A stretch of 33,523 nucleotides of DNA from Actinomycetes bacterium (GCA_025360105.1 JANYCT010000070.1:1-33523), one strand, 5' to 3'. Counted from the stretch's first letter, positions 24,810 through 31,960 are shown. Translations and numbers: made by a program. Notes: a model not told the origin generated them from the sequence alone.

Positions 24810-25292
24810 GTGCGTGTGACTGCTGCTGTCGACTACGCGGTGCGCGCCGTGCTCGAACTGGCCGTGCTACCTGCCGGCGTCCGGCTCAAGGGCGACGCAA
24901 TCGCAGAGCACCAGCAGATCTCGTTTCGCTTCGTCGAGCGACTCCTCGCTGATCTGCGACGCGCTGGCATCGTGGCGAGCCAACGCGGCCACGATGGCGG
25001 TTACTGGCTGGCCCGGCCTGCCACCGAGATCAGCGTCGCCGATGTAGTCCGAGCGATCGAGGGTCCCCTCGCCGCTGTGCGCGGCAGTCCCCCGGAGGAC
25101 CTCGAGTTTGTCGAACCGGCCGCGATCACGCGTGACTTGTGGGTGGCGACACGAGCAGCATTGCGCAGCGTGCTCGAGGTCGTCACGTTCGCTGACCTTG
25201 CCAGTGGACACCTGCCCGAGACGTTGCGCCCCCTCCTCGACAACGACGACGCGTGGCACCGGCGAACGCAGGAGCCTTCGACACCCACATGA
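24810..25292 (+). CDS. Rrf2 family transcriptional regulator
   Basis: A 160-residue winged-helix regulator. The N-terminus VRVTAAVDYAVRAVLELA, the recognition region ISFRFVERLLADLRRAGIVASQRGHDGGYWLA and ISVADVVRAIEGPLA are canonical Rrf2. The protein has no cysteine at all, so it does not bind an iron-sulfur cluster as IscR or NsrR do; it resembles the CymR type that reads sulfur status through a partner or ligand. The GTG at 24810 gives the standard Rrf2 start; the frame extends upstream into the binding-protein promoter. It is divergent from the sulfonate-type ABC operon, which it probably controls. Its stop overlaps the next gene's ATG. Confidence 0.87.
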   Translation: MRVTAAVDYAVRAVLELAVLPAGVRLKGDAIAEHQQISFRFVERLLADLRRAGIVASQRGHDGGYWLARPATEISVADVVRAIEGPLAAVRGSPPEDLEFVEPAAITRDLWVATRAALRSVLEVVTFADLASGHLPETLRPLLDNDDAWHRRTQEPSTPT

Positions 25293-25549
25293 CCCATCTC
25301 GGTCTGATCGCTCTCATCGTGCACGACTACGACGCAGCCATCGCCTTCTTCGTCGATGCACTCGGCTTCGAGATGATCGAAGATGTGCCGTCGACCACGA
25401 ACGACGGCCACCCCAAGCGATGGGTCGTGGTTCGCCCACCCGGCGCGCCCGTGCAGTACACCAGCGAGCCGCGTGTCGGGGCGTATGGCGGTGTTGTTAC
25501 GTTCCTCGACATCGCCGGCAACACCTGGCATCGCCTCGGCTCCGTCTGA
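25289..25549 (+). CDS. VOC-fold (glyoxalase-like) protein with internal deletion
   Basis: An 86-residue protein, against about 125-130 for the family. The first half is a normal vicinal-oxygen-chelate module (MTHLGLIALIVHDYDAAIAFFVDALGFEMIED, then KRWVVVRPPGAP). The sequence then jumps directly to the family's final strands (PRVGAYGGVVTFLDIAGNTWHRL), so the central 40-45 residues, which hold a strand pair and the second helix, are missing without loss of frame. Activity is doubtful. The ATG at 25289 overlaps the Rrf2 stop as ATGA. The neighbouring VOC gene at 25590 shows what the complete order should look like. Confidence 0.75.
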   Translation: MTHLGLIALIVHDYDAAIAFFVDALGFEMIEDVPSTTNDGHPKRWVVVRPPGAPVQYTSEPRVGAYGGVVTFLDIAGNTWHRLGSV

Positions 25550-25589
25550 GCCAATTCCCGAGCGCTTCAGCGTTGGGTAGATTCACCCG

Positions 25590-26003
25590 ATGCCCGCTGC
25601 CTTCGATCTGGTCACCATCGACGTAGTCGACACCGTCGATGCCGCCCGATTCTGGACTGGCGCGCTCGGGCTGCGCGAAATCGAGCGCGAAGACGACGCC
25701 CGCTGGATAGCGCTCGCTGACGAGGGTGGCCGGCGGGTACTCGGACTACAGCGCGGCGCGCATCGTGCTGGCGGCATACACCTTGATCTGAATTGCCGAG
25801 CCGGAGAATTCGTTGCTGAGATCGAGCGTCTAGTCGCCCTCGGAGCGACTCTGCTGAGTCCACCACGCACTGAGCCGTATGGCTCGATCGCCAATCTGAC
25901 TGATCCCGAGGGCAACGCCTTTGATCTCTGCGCCTACAACACAGAACGCGAATGGCTCGGTACTACAAACCCTGCACGTATGAATAGATGGCTGGCCACA
26001 TAG
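25590..26003 (+). CDS. VOC family (glyoxalase-like) protein
   Basis: A 137-residue protein with a complete VOC module: FDLVTIDVVDTVDAARFWTGALGL at the start, GIHLDLNCRAGEFVAEIERLVALGA in the middle and PPRTEPYGSIANLTDPEGNAFDLC at the end, followed by a 24-residue tail. The histidine in GIHLDLN and the region around DPEGN could bind metal or substrate. Members include glyoxalases, dioxygenases and many drug-resistance-like proteins of unknown role. A tagatt -10-like box lies six bases before the ATG (25578-25583), suggesting leaderless expression separate from the gene at 25289. Confidence 0.8.
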   Translation: MPAAFDLVTIDVVDTVDAARFWTGALGLREIEREDDARWIALADEGGRRVLGLQRGAHRAGGIHLDLNCRAGEFVAEIERLVALGATLLSPPRTEPYGSIANLTDPEGNAFDLCAYNTEREWLGTTNPARMNRWLAT

Positions 26004-26099
26004 CAGCACCAGCATCACTCGTCGCCAGAACCGTGGGCAGACCCGATTGACGCTGCAACGTGCTCGCCTGACGGAAACAGACGTTGCGCTGCCGCCCTG

Positions 26100-26186
26100 A
26101 AATCCGAACACTTCACCCTTTTTTAGTCCATTCCCGCAAATCAGAACATGAGCGCTAGGATGTTGCGGTGCCTGCAAATCCGAACA
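26100..26186. promoter_or_regulatory. hipBA promoter region with three 11-bp boxes at 38-bp spacing
   Basis: Boxes aaatccgaaca (26100), aaatcagaaca (26138) and aaatccgaaca (26176) start exactly 38 bases apart. A taggat -10-like box (26156-26161) lies between boxes two and three, six bases before the GTG of hipB. Autorepression of hipBA by HipB-type proteins through several operators is known, so these boxes are probable operators. A small palindrome, ctgtc-gt-gacag, follows at 26193-26204. Confidence 0.6.
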
Positions 26187-26410
26187 ACGAAACTGTCGTG
26201 ACAGGGACGGCCCACATTGGTAATGCCATCCGTCGCGCACGCGAGGAGCGCGGTCTTGACCAAGCAGCGTTCGCAGACCTCGCCGACGTCCACCGGACCT
26301 ACGTCTCGAAGTTCGAGAACGAGACCCCACGAGACACAATTGGCCGATTGCTGCGGATGCTCAACGCTCTCGACCTCGAACTCGTAATCCGGCCGAAACG
26401 ACGCCGATGA
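26168..26410 (+). CDS. hipB: HipB-like XRE-family antitoxin
   Basis: An 80-residue DNA-binding protein. The XRE helix-turn-helix is clear (IGNAIRRAREERGLDQAAFADLADVHRTYVSKFENE), and the end LRMLNALDLELVIRPKRRR is the short C-terminal strand through which HipB proteins dimerise and hold HipA. It should neutralise the kinase encoded downstream and repress the operon. The GTG at 26168 stands six bases after a taggat box (leaderless). A second in-frame GTG at 26198 would shorten it to 70 residues and leave all three repeat boxes upstream. The stop overlaps the hipA ATG. Confidence 0.83.
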   Translation: MPANPNNETVVTGTAHIGNAIRRAREERGLDQAAFADLADVHRTYVSKFENETPRDTIGRLLRMLNALDLELVIRPKRRR

Positions 26411-27606
26411 GCGACGATCTGTTGATCTGGCGCGACGGCAGCGTGCACGCAGTCGTCGCCGAGAGGCGCGGCCGTCTGGCGCTCCGCTACGAACGTGACG
26501 CTCGGCCGATCTCCGTATCGATGCCCGTGCGGTCACAGTCCTACGGCAACCACCCCGCCCGAACATGGCTCCGCGGTCTTCTACCTGAAGGCCAGATCCG
26601 GGCGATGATGGCCTACGACTTGGGCATCGTCGGCACCGACGACTTCGGGCTCCTGACAGTGCTCGGCAAGGACTGCGCCGGAGCGCTTTCATTCCGACCG
26701 GAAGGCGCCGACCACGACGAGGGCCGCGTCGGGCCGACATTGGACGAGCGGCAGATCGGGCAGTTGCTTCGTTCCCTGCCCACCTCGCCGATGGGCGTCG
26801 AAGCCGGGTTCAGGGTCTCGCTCCCCGGCAACCAGAGCAAGCTGCTTCTCACACGAGTTGGCGACGGCTGGCATCGTCCGGACGGAGCACCGTCGACGCA
26901 CATCATGAAGCCGGCAGTACGCAACCTCGATGACAGCACTGTCGACAATGAGGCGTACTGCCAGCACCTCGCCGCGGCCTCCGGGCTGGCCGCTGCCGTC
27001 ACAACCATCGAGACATTCGACGGCGTCCGAGTTCTCGCCTCCGAACGATTCGACCGTATCCAACTGGGCTTGCTGACCAGGCGAGTGCACCAGGAAGACG
27101 GCTGCCAAGCGACGGGCGTGGACCCGGTCAACAAATACCAGACCAACGACAAAGGCCCGACGTTACGAAGGATTGCCGACGCCATCTCCGCAAACGGCGG
27201 CCGCCTTGCGCCGTTTCTCAGCTTTGTCGTATTCACCGTGGCGATTGGCAACGCAGACATGCATGGCAAGAATGTCTCGTTGACGTTCAACGACGACGAG
27301 AGCGTGTCCATGTCACCCGTCTACGACGCCATGTCCACCCGTCTCTACGAGACAGCAGCGGACGGCAGGGTCGTCGATCGCGCGCTCGGCATGCGAATCG
27401 CCGGCCGCACCATCATCGACGACGTAACGTTCGGCGACCTCGTCGACGAAGGGCGCTCATGGGGCATGACTGAACGCGTAACAACTCGCACCGTTTCAGC
27501 GATGGCCGAAGCGATCCGCGCTGCCCTCAACACCGTAGATCCCGTAATCCCTCACCTCCGCGCGCTCATCGCCAACCGGCTCGGCCAGTTGACACCCAGG
27601 CAGTAG
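26407..27606 (+). CDS. hipA: HipA-like serine/threonine kinase toxin
   Basis: A 399-residue HipA-family kinase. The Couple_hipA head contains ARTWLRGLLPEGQIRA; the core has FRVSLPGNQSKLLL with S138 in the autophosphorylated loop position, K168 for ATP (THIMKP), RFDR and HQEDGCQATG, catalytic D284 (GNADMHGKNVSL) and metal-binding D307 (SPVYDAMST). All key residues are kept, so kinase activity is expected; characterised HipA proteins phosphorylate glutamyl-tRNA synthetase and stop translation. The ATG overlaps the hipB stop. It lies just left of a decayed serine recombinase, which suggests it came in as cargo of an older integrated element. Confidence 0.9.
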   Translation: MSDDLLIWRDGSVHAVVAERRGRLALRYERDARPISVSMPVRSQSYGNHPARTWLRGLLPEGQIRAMMAYDLGIVGTDDFGLLTVLGKDCAGALSFRPEGADHDEGRVGPTLDERQIGQLLRSLPTSPMGVEAGFRVSLPGNQSKLLLTRVGDGWHRPDGAPSTHIMKPAVRNLDDSTVDNEAYCQHLAAASGLAAAVTTIETFDGVRVLASERFDRIQLGLLTRRVHQEDGCQATGVDPVNKYQTNDKGPTLRRIADAISANGGRLAPFLSFVVFTVAIGNADMHGKNVSLTFNDDESVSMSPVYDAMSTRLYETAADGRVVDRALGMRIAGRTIIDDVTFGDLVDEGRSWGMTERVTTRTVSAMAEAIRAALNTVDPVIPHLRALIANRLGQLTPRQ

Positions 27607-27649
27607 CGCAACCTTCAAGGAGTTCCGCCGCGCGACTGGGATATCGAGC

Positions 27650-27903
27650 GAGAGGCCCAAGCAACTCGTGAAAGAGGCGAGCCAGCGCGGCATGCTCGCC
27701 GAGCAGTTCGAGAAGGTCGCCGACCTCCTTTGCGCGATGGACACAGACGCCTGGTGAACGAGATCATCGAGGACGTCATCGTCCATTCAGACCGCCTCCA
27801 GGTGGCTATCAACGAGGCTCCGCTTCTCGCGAGCGCCTTCAGCGAGGTAGGCCTGGGAAAAATCGGAACGGCCGCCCTTGCATGCGACCGCTACCAGTAT
27901 TGA
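27650..27903 (+). pseudogene. C-terminal remnant of a large serine recombinase
   Basis: The stretch decodes as LAEQFEKVADLLCAMDTDAW, then a stop at 27755-27757, and then, in another frame, NEIIEDVIVHSDRLQVAINE and FSEVGLG. The intact recombinase in this window ends with LADQFEHVAALLRQIDTDAIW, NEIIEAVIVYPDRLQVTING and LSEVGL in the same order. About 40 bases between DTDA and NEII are deleted here, which breaks the frame; the N-terminal catalytic part is gone. The final stop codon overlaps the 14-bp att-like repeat at 27901. It is the scar of an earlier integrative element at the same site. Confidence 0.88.
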
Positions 27904-27914
27904 CGTGTCGAAGG
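27901..27914 (+). repeat. att-like direct repeat, left copy
   Basis: tgacgtgtcgaagg, identical to 33379-33392, which covers the 3' end of the tRNA-Leu gene. It lies directly after the recombinase remnant. Confidence 0.8.
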
Positions 27915-28142
27915 ACCGAACCACCGATTCTCATACCGGGCATTGGCGACTGGCGGAGAAATAGCCAGTTCGGATCGGCGTTCCCCGCGTAGTCGACCAG
28001 CACTGAGACAACTGGAGTTCCGAATACGGTTCCCGCACCGTTGCCGATTTCTTCTACAACCGCTCATGATGCGTCGATTTCGGTCGCTCATTGGGAGTTC
28101 ATTGTGGAGACCGTGGAAGGGCATTGCGTGTAGCGTGAGGGG

Positions 28143-28562
28143 ATGGCTGTGCGCAGGTCGCGAACGATGTTCGCAATGGGATGTCTACTTCTTTCGGCGT
28201 CGGCCTGTTCAAGTAGTTCTGGACACGAGACGTCTCCGACTATTCAAGCGCCAGATACTGCCCGCGCTGAATCGAGCTCCGCACGCTGTACGGATCACCT
28301 GGCAAGCGTCACAGCTCAGTTCGTCGACTCGCAGGACGTGATGGTACTTATAAATGAGTGGGGCGCGTCCTCCGTCGCCTATCAGGAGGCCTTGCGAATG
28401 TCCAGCTATGTCCTTACGGAACAGTACACACGGGGGGCTAAGGCAGCCGCCACGAAGCTCCGAGAACTCTCGTCTGCGGCATGCCACAGGGCGACTATGG
28501 CCAACGCTGTACTTGCACTTCAGCCGGGCGATTCCGGCTACATGTCGGCGGATTTGCCGTAG
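28143..28562 (+). CDS. Putative small lipoprotein
   Basis: A 139-residue protein of unknown function. A basic start (MAVRRSRTMF) and hydrophobic stretch AMGCLLLSASAC with a lipobox-like end (C at about residue 22) are followed by a Ser-rich linker, the usual layout of a secreted lipoprotein. The mature part is helical and contains two cysteines (SARC and SSAACHR) that could pair. A tagcgt -10-like box lies six bases before the ATG, so expression is probably leaderless; ATG at 28167 is an alternative. It is an isolated cargo gene in the integrative element, convergent with the zinc-repeat/GIY-YIG gene. No family is recognised. Confidence 0.6.
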   Translation: MAVRRSRTMFAMGCLLLSASACSSSSGHETSPTIQAPDTARAESSSARCTDHLASVTAQFVDSQDVMVLINEWGASSVAYQEALRMSSYVLTEQYTRGAKAAATKLRELSSAACHRATMANAVLALQPGDSGYMSADLP

Positions 28563-28709
28563 CTCCGTCAAGAACTCCCGAGCACCCGCTTTCGCCAGGA
28601 CAAACCAGGGATTGAGTCCGTTCACGTGAAGGAAGACTGCGCTGCAATAGCTACAGCATGTAGCAGAGCGTGCGGCGCTAACCTCACGCGCGACTCCCCC
28701 GGAGAGCAT

Positions 28710-29975
28710 TCACGGGCGTCGGTTTGCACGGTCGACATCAGTCTGGATACGTGCTGCTGTCTCACCCACGTCGACCCACAGAAGCGAGGCTGTTTCCGAC
28801 CAGCCTCCTCTTGGCATTTGGTCTCGCGTTAACGCCTGTGGTGCTCCGAGCGAATTACGCCAATATGACAGGACGGCCCGTTCGATCTCGACCGCGATAT
28901 CACCCGAGGCGACGTTCCAACGCCCCAGCTCCTCCCAACCGTCGCGTCCATGAGCAGCAAGACGGTCCTCACGCGCGTTGGCGGTCGTGACGCCGACCTT
29001 CACCGCAAACAGTTCGCGCTGCACAACGAGATACACGACGCCCTCGGCGGTGAAATCCAATCCACGAGTCGCACAGAAACGGCAACCAGCGCCAGCGCGC
29101 ACCTTGGAGTAGGTCGGCCGGGACGTTCGGCCACAGACCTCACACTTGCATCTCCAACCGACATGCGCGCCCGGGAAGTCCTCCATCGTTTCCAATCCGG
29201 CGAGACGCATCGTGGCGACTGCATGAGCGGGGTCGACTCGGTTCTGCGAGCAGTACGCGCAGCGACCGTTGTCCTTTACCGTCGACCACCTTGGGGACAC
29301 CTCACGGCCGCAGTTCATACACCGGCACCGCCAGGGCAGATCGGCTCCTGGGTACGGTTCGATCGGGTCCAGCCGGGCAACGTGCATCGTGGCGAGCACC
29401 TCGCGTTCGTCCAACCGACGGCCAAGACAGTACCCACAACCCCCCGCTGCCAGAACATTCGTGCGGGTCTGGATCACGTCGCGGCCACAACGCATACAGC
29501 GACAACGCCATGGTGCATCAGCCCCCGGGTAGTCCTCCAGTGGTTCGAGTCCCGCAGCACGCATAGCCTCTCCCGCTTCCGTGGAGTCGACGCGCCGCTT
29601 GGCGCAATAAGCGCATCGGTTGCCAAGACGAACGTTGGAGTAGATCGGCGTCACCTCTCGGCCACACGTGAGGCAGCGGCACTGCCATGGCCGATGGGCC
29701 CCCGGGTAGGGCGCAAGCGGCTCCATCCCGGCATTGCGCATCAAACTCACTGTTGCGTCCTCGTCGAGACGACGCGCGCGGCCGGCCGCTGCGCGGCCAC
29801 AGCCCATACAGCCGCTTCCGCGTGACTTCACCCTCGACAAAGTGGGGCTGCACTCCGAACCGCAAACGAGGCAGCGGCACCGCCAGGGACTGTGGCCACC
29901 GGTATACGGCTCCAACGGCTCGAGCTTGGCTGCGAGCATGGCCGCCCTCGCATCGCCGTCCGTAAGTTTTCGCAT
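28710..29975 (-). CDS. Five-repeat zinc-ribbon protein with C-terminal GIY-YIG-like nuclease domain
   Basis: A 421-residue protein of unusual build. Residues 6-306 hold five tandem repeats of about 59-66 residues. Each has a helix ending LEPLEPYPGA, then PWRCRCxxCGR, a strand with S-x-V, and a final CxYC. The CxxC pairs are C35/C38 with C56/C59, C101/C104 with C121/C124, C160/C163 with C180/C183, C219/C222 with C239/C242, and C278/C281 with C298/C301; each also has a Cys two places before the first pair. This resembles treble-clef zinc ribbons of the DUF4379 kind. Residues 312-395 (VVYLVVQRELFAVKVGVTT, R338, E365, MPRGGWSET) look like a GIY-YIG/T5orf172 nuclease domain. The ATG at 29975 has a tacgat box five bases upstream; the frame runs on to 30200, but that part looks non-coding. 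Function unknown; a DNA-binding nuclease is inferred. Confidence 0.8.
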   Translation of the reverse strand: MRKLTDGDARAAMLAAKLEPLEPYTGGHSPWRCRCLVCGSECSPTLSRVKSRGSGCMGCGRAAAGRARRLDEDATVSLMRNAGMEPLAPYPGAHRPWQCRCLTCGREVTPIYSNVRLGNRCAYCAKRRVDSTEAGEAMRAAGLEPLEDYPGADAPWRCRCMRCGRDVIQTRTNVLAAGGCGYCLGRRLDEREVLATMHVARLDPIEPYPGADLPWRCRCMNCGREVSPRWSTVKDNGRCAYCSQNRVDPAHAVATMRLAGLETMEDFPGAHVGWRCKCEVCGRTSRPTYSKVRAGAGCRFCATRGLDFTAEGVVYLVVQRELFAVKVGVTTANAREDRLAAHGRDGWEELGRWNVASGDIAVEIERAVLSYWRNSLGAPQALTRDQMPRGGWSETASLLWVDVGETAARIQTDVDRANRRP

Positions 29976-29986
29976 GCCGAATCGTA

Positions 29987-30418
29987 CAACTGACCGGCCT
30001 GAGGCAATGATCCCTTTGGCGTACTCACGGAAATTGGAGCCGACTCCGCCGCCTTCAACGGCGTGCGGGAGGACCGGTCTTTCGTCAGGTCGGCCGAGTG
30101 CCTCAAGTCGAACATTTGACCGATCCTCACCCGCTCGGCCGTCGAATCGTGCCGTTGGAGATGGAAATCCGGGCGTCGCGATAGTGGCCATGCGCACCAC
30201 TTGGTCCTCGCCGCAAGAATCCTCGTCTCATCGTCGCGCTAGGTCGGCAGACTAGCTCCACGTCGCGGGTGCGTTCCCTGTAATACAGCACCCGCAAACT
30301 GCATAGCCACCCTCTGTTGATCCATTCTGGGGTCGAATCGCTCGTGGTCGAATCTGGAAGCAGACTCGCAAATGTGCGAGAGTTGACGACTTGCGCATCT
30401 ACGAGTATGGTCGGGCTC
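29987..30418. other. Control region of the element: repeats, hairpins, possible origin
   Basis: About 430 bases between divergent genes. The left half (to 30260) shows nothing definite. The right half holds an 8-bp inverted repeat (gcgggtgc at 30265-30272, gcacccgc at 30288-30295, 15-base loop), a 9-bp direct repeat ggtcgaatc at 30331 and 30346 (15-base period), and a perfect 6-bp stem with 4-base loop (ctcgca/tgcgag, 30365-30380). The promoter of the HTH-rep unit follows directly. Such clustering beside a replication or nicking gene suggests an origin or operator. Confidence 0.5.
30383..30411 (+). promoter_or_regulatory. Promoter of the HTH-rep-recombinase unit
   Basis: ttgacg (-35, 30383-30388), 17-base spacer, tatggt (-10, 30406-30411). 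This is the best sigma-70-type promoter in the window. The predicted start at 30418-30419 coincides with a GTG, so the first gene would be leaderless. A perfect hairpin (30365-30380) abuts the -35 box and could be an operator. Confidence 0.65.
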
Positions 30419-30790
30419 GTGGTTGACTTCAGATCTGATCCGAGCGAAAGCGTCGAGGGCAAGGGCATCGCGCGCAGCGCGTGGGACGCGTATTCTCGTC
30501 GCGTCAATCAGGTCACTGTCCCGGTCATCGAACCCTTGGCTGGCGTGTGGGCGCGCAAGGTCACTGCTGACCTCGTTGGCTTCTGGGTGATGTGGCACTC
30601 ACTGGGTGGGTTCGAGGGCTTGGAGCGTTACGGGATGCACAAGTCGACGATCTGGCGCAAGGTCAAGAAGTTCCGTTTGGTCACGGGCTACCACCCTGAC
30701 GAGTTCAAGTTCACCGGCATCACGGTCGAGCCAGAGAAGCTGTGGGACTCGTTGGTCGATGACCGCCCCGAATCCGACGCGGGCAAGTAG
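30419..30790 (+). CDS. Small helix-turn-helix protein of the integrative element
   Basis: A 123-residue protein. Residues 61-86 (SLGGFEGLERYGMHKSTIWR then KVKKFR) form a clear helix-turn-helix with a basic recognition helix; residues 15-60 are helical and end in the aromatic stretch FWVMWH. It probably regulates the element or assists the downstream Rep protein. GTG at 30419 is preferred since the strong promoter places the transcript start on it; an ATG at 30407 lies inside the -10 box, and the frame from 30317 is upstream of the promoter. The stop codon is immediately followed by the start of the rep gene. I do not recognise a named family. Confidence 0.7.
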   Translation: MVDFRSDPSESVEGKGIARSAWDAYSRRVNQVTVPVIEPLAGVWARKVTADLVGFWVMWHSLGGFEGLERYGMHKSTIWRKVKKFRLVTGYHPDEFKFTGITVEPEKLWDSLVDDRPESDAGK

Positions 30791-31882
30791 TTGATCGTGA
30801 CCAATTCCTTGCCTCATGCCCATCATCCGCTACTCGCAATTCAGCCAGTAGAGCTGGTGTCGGGCATCGATGCGCTGTACCTGTCGGCGCAGGGCGACGC
30901 TCCCCACATTCTGCTCACCGAGTTGGCTGACCTGCGAGCAGCTGCAGAGGCCGACGATGCTCCCGTTGATGCTGTGTTGGGCGGCTATCCAGTGAAGGTG
31001 ATGCCGAGTAGGTTCGGCCGATACCGGTACTGCGCGGTTCATGAGATGGCGCGGATCGGTTTCACTCCCAGCAAGAAGTTCCCGGTCGTGAGGTTTCAGC
31101 CGACCTCGGTGGCGTTACACGCATTCGGCCCAGCGGGCACGGTGTTGTGGGCGCGGAACTTCCTCGACGCGTGCGGCATCGACGCGATCCTTGGCGTGAG
31201 CCGCCTCGATCTGCATAGTGATTGGCAAGGCATCGAGATCAAGGCGAACGAACGGTCGAACTTCGTGACCTACTCGGACCGGCGCGCGCTGTACGAGGTC
31301 GGCGAGGAGATGTCGGGGCTGACGTTTGGCAAGCGTGGCGGCACGCTGCTGTGTCGCATCTACGACAAGTCGCGCGAGATGAAGGACAAAGGGCACGACT
31401 GGTGGCCTGATGTTTGGGGTTCGGCTTACGATCCCGAGCAGAAGGTGATGAGGGTCGAGTTCGAGTTCAGTCGGGACGGGCTTCGAAGCTTCGCCGTCGA
31501 CACACCCGAGGACGCGTTCGAACGGGCGGCCTCGCTGTGGGCCTACGCCACCTACAACTGGCTCGCGTTGCGCATCCCGACCGACGACGACACGCGGTCG
31601 CGCTGGCCTGTCGATCCACGCTGGGGCCTGATTCAACGGTCGTCGCTCGCTGGCGGCTGTGCGCCTGCGGAACGGATCAAGGAAGGCGAACGTCAGGGCG
31701 CGCTGCGAGAACTCCGCAAGCTCGCGACCGGGGTTCTGTCGAGCATGGCGCTACCGATGGGCACTGACGACATCGGGGACACCCTCAGAGCCGCCGAGGA
31801 CGAACTGCTCCTGTACGAGCGGATCAGCGGGCGCACGTTCCCCGATCGGATTAGCGACAAGCGTCGACGGGCAATGCCATGA
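30791..31882 (+). CDS. Rep_trans-like replication initiation factor / relaxase
   Basis: A 363-residue protein resembling the Rep_trans family (phage RstA, Tn916 Orf20/MobT-like nicking enzymes). Matching points are GVSRLDLHSDWQG (135-147), the strand and active-site region TLLCRIYDKSREMK (185-198) with candidate nucleophile Y191, and VMRVEFEFSRDGLRSF (219-234). Members nick one DNA strand to start rolling-circle replication or transfer. The family call is by motif order remembered from these proteins and is not certain. TTG at 30791 directly follows the HTH stop; GTG at 30797 is an alternative. It lies between the HTH gene and the serine recombinase, probably in one transcript. Confidence 0.68.
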   Translation: MIVTNSLPHAHHPLLAIQPVELVSGIDALYLSAQGDAPHILLTELADLRAAAEADDAPVDAVLGGYPVKVMPSRFGRYRYCAVHEMARIGFTPSKKFPVVRFQPTSVALHAFGPAGTVLWARNFLDACGIDAILGVSRLDLHSDWQGIEIKANERSNFVTYSDRRALYEVGEEMSGLTFGKRGGTLLCRIYDKSREMKDKGHDWWPDVWGSAYDPEQKVMRVEFEFSRDGLRSFAVDTPEDAFERAASLWAYATYNWLALRIPTDDDTRSRWPVDPRWGLIQRSSLAGGCAPAERIKEGERQGALRELRKLATGVLSSMALPMGTDDIGDTLRAAEDELLLYERISGRTFPDRISDKRRRAMP

Positions 31883-31960
31883 CAGGCTCACCGAGCTGGG
31901 CCATCGTGGCGAAGATCGTCGTCGACATCAAACTGCGTACTGTTCTTGCTCAACCAGCCG

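Noticed and set aside
25277-25287. ccttcgacac inside the Rrf2 gene end, resembling the tRNA 3' end.
   Set aside because: It is in inverted orientation, only 10 bases long and inside a coding sequence, so it is not a third att copy.
27943-28341. A 132-codon plus frame in the left part of the element.
   Set aside because: It overlaps the lipoprotein gene in another frame, is Arg/Leu-rich without motifs and lacks a ribosome site.
28950-29825. A long plus-strand open frame of 291 codons across the zinc-repeat gene.
   Set aside because: It mirrors the repeats of the minus-strand gene; the cysteine pattern is regular only on the minus strand.
29976-30200. N-terminal extension of the zinc-repeat/GIY-YIG protein.
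   Set aside because: The frame is open, but the encoded residues are not repeat-like, and a -10-like box sits just before the ATG at 29975.
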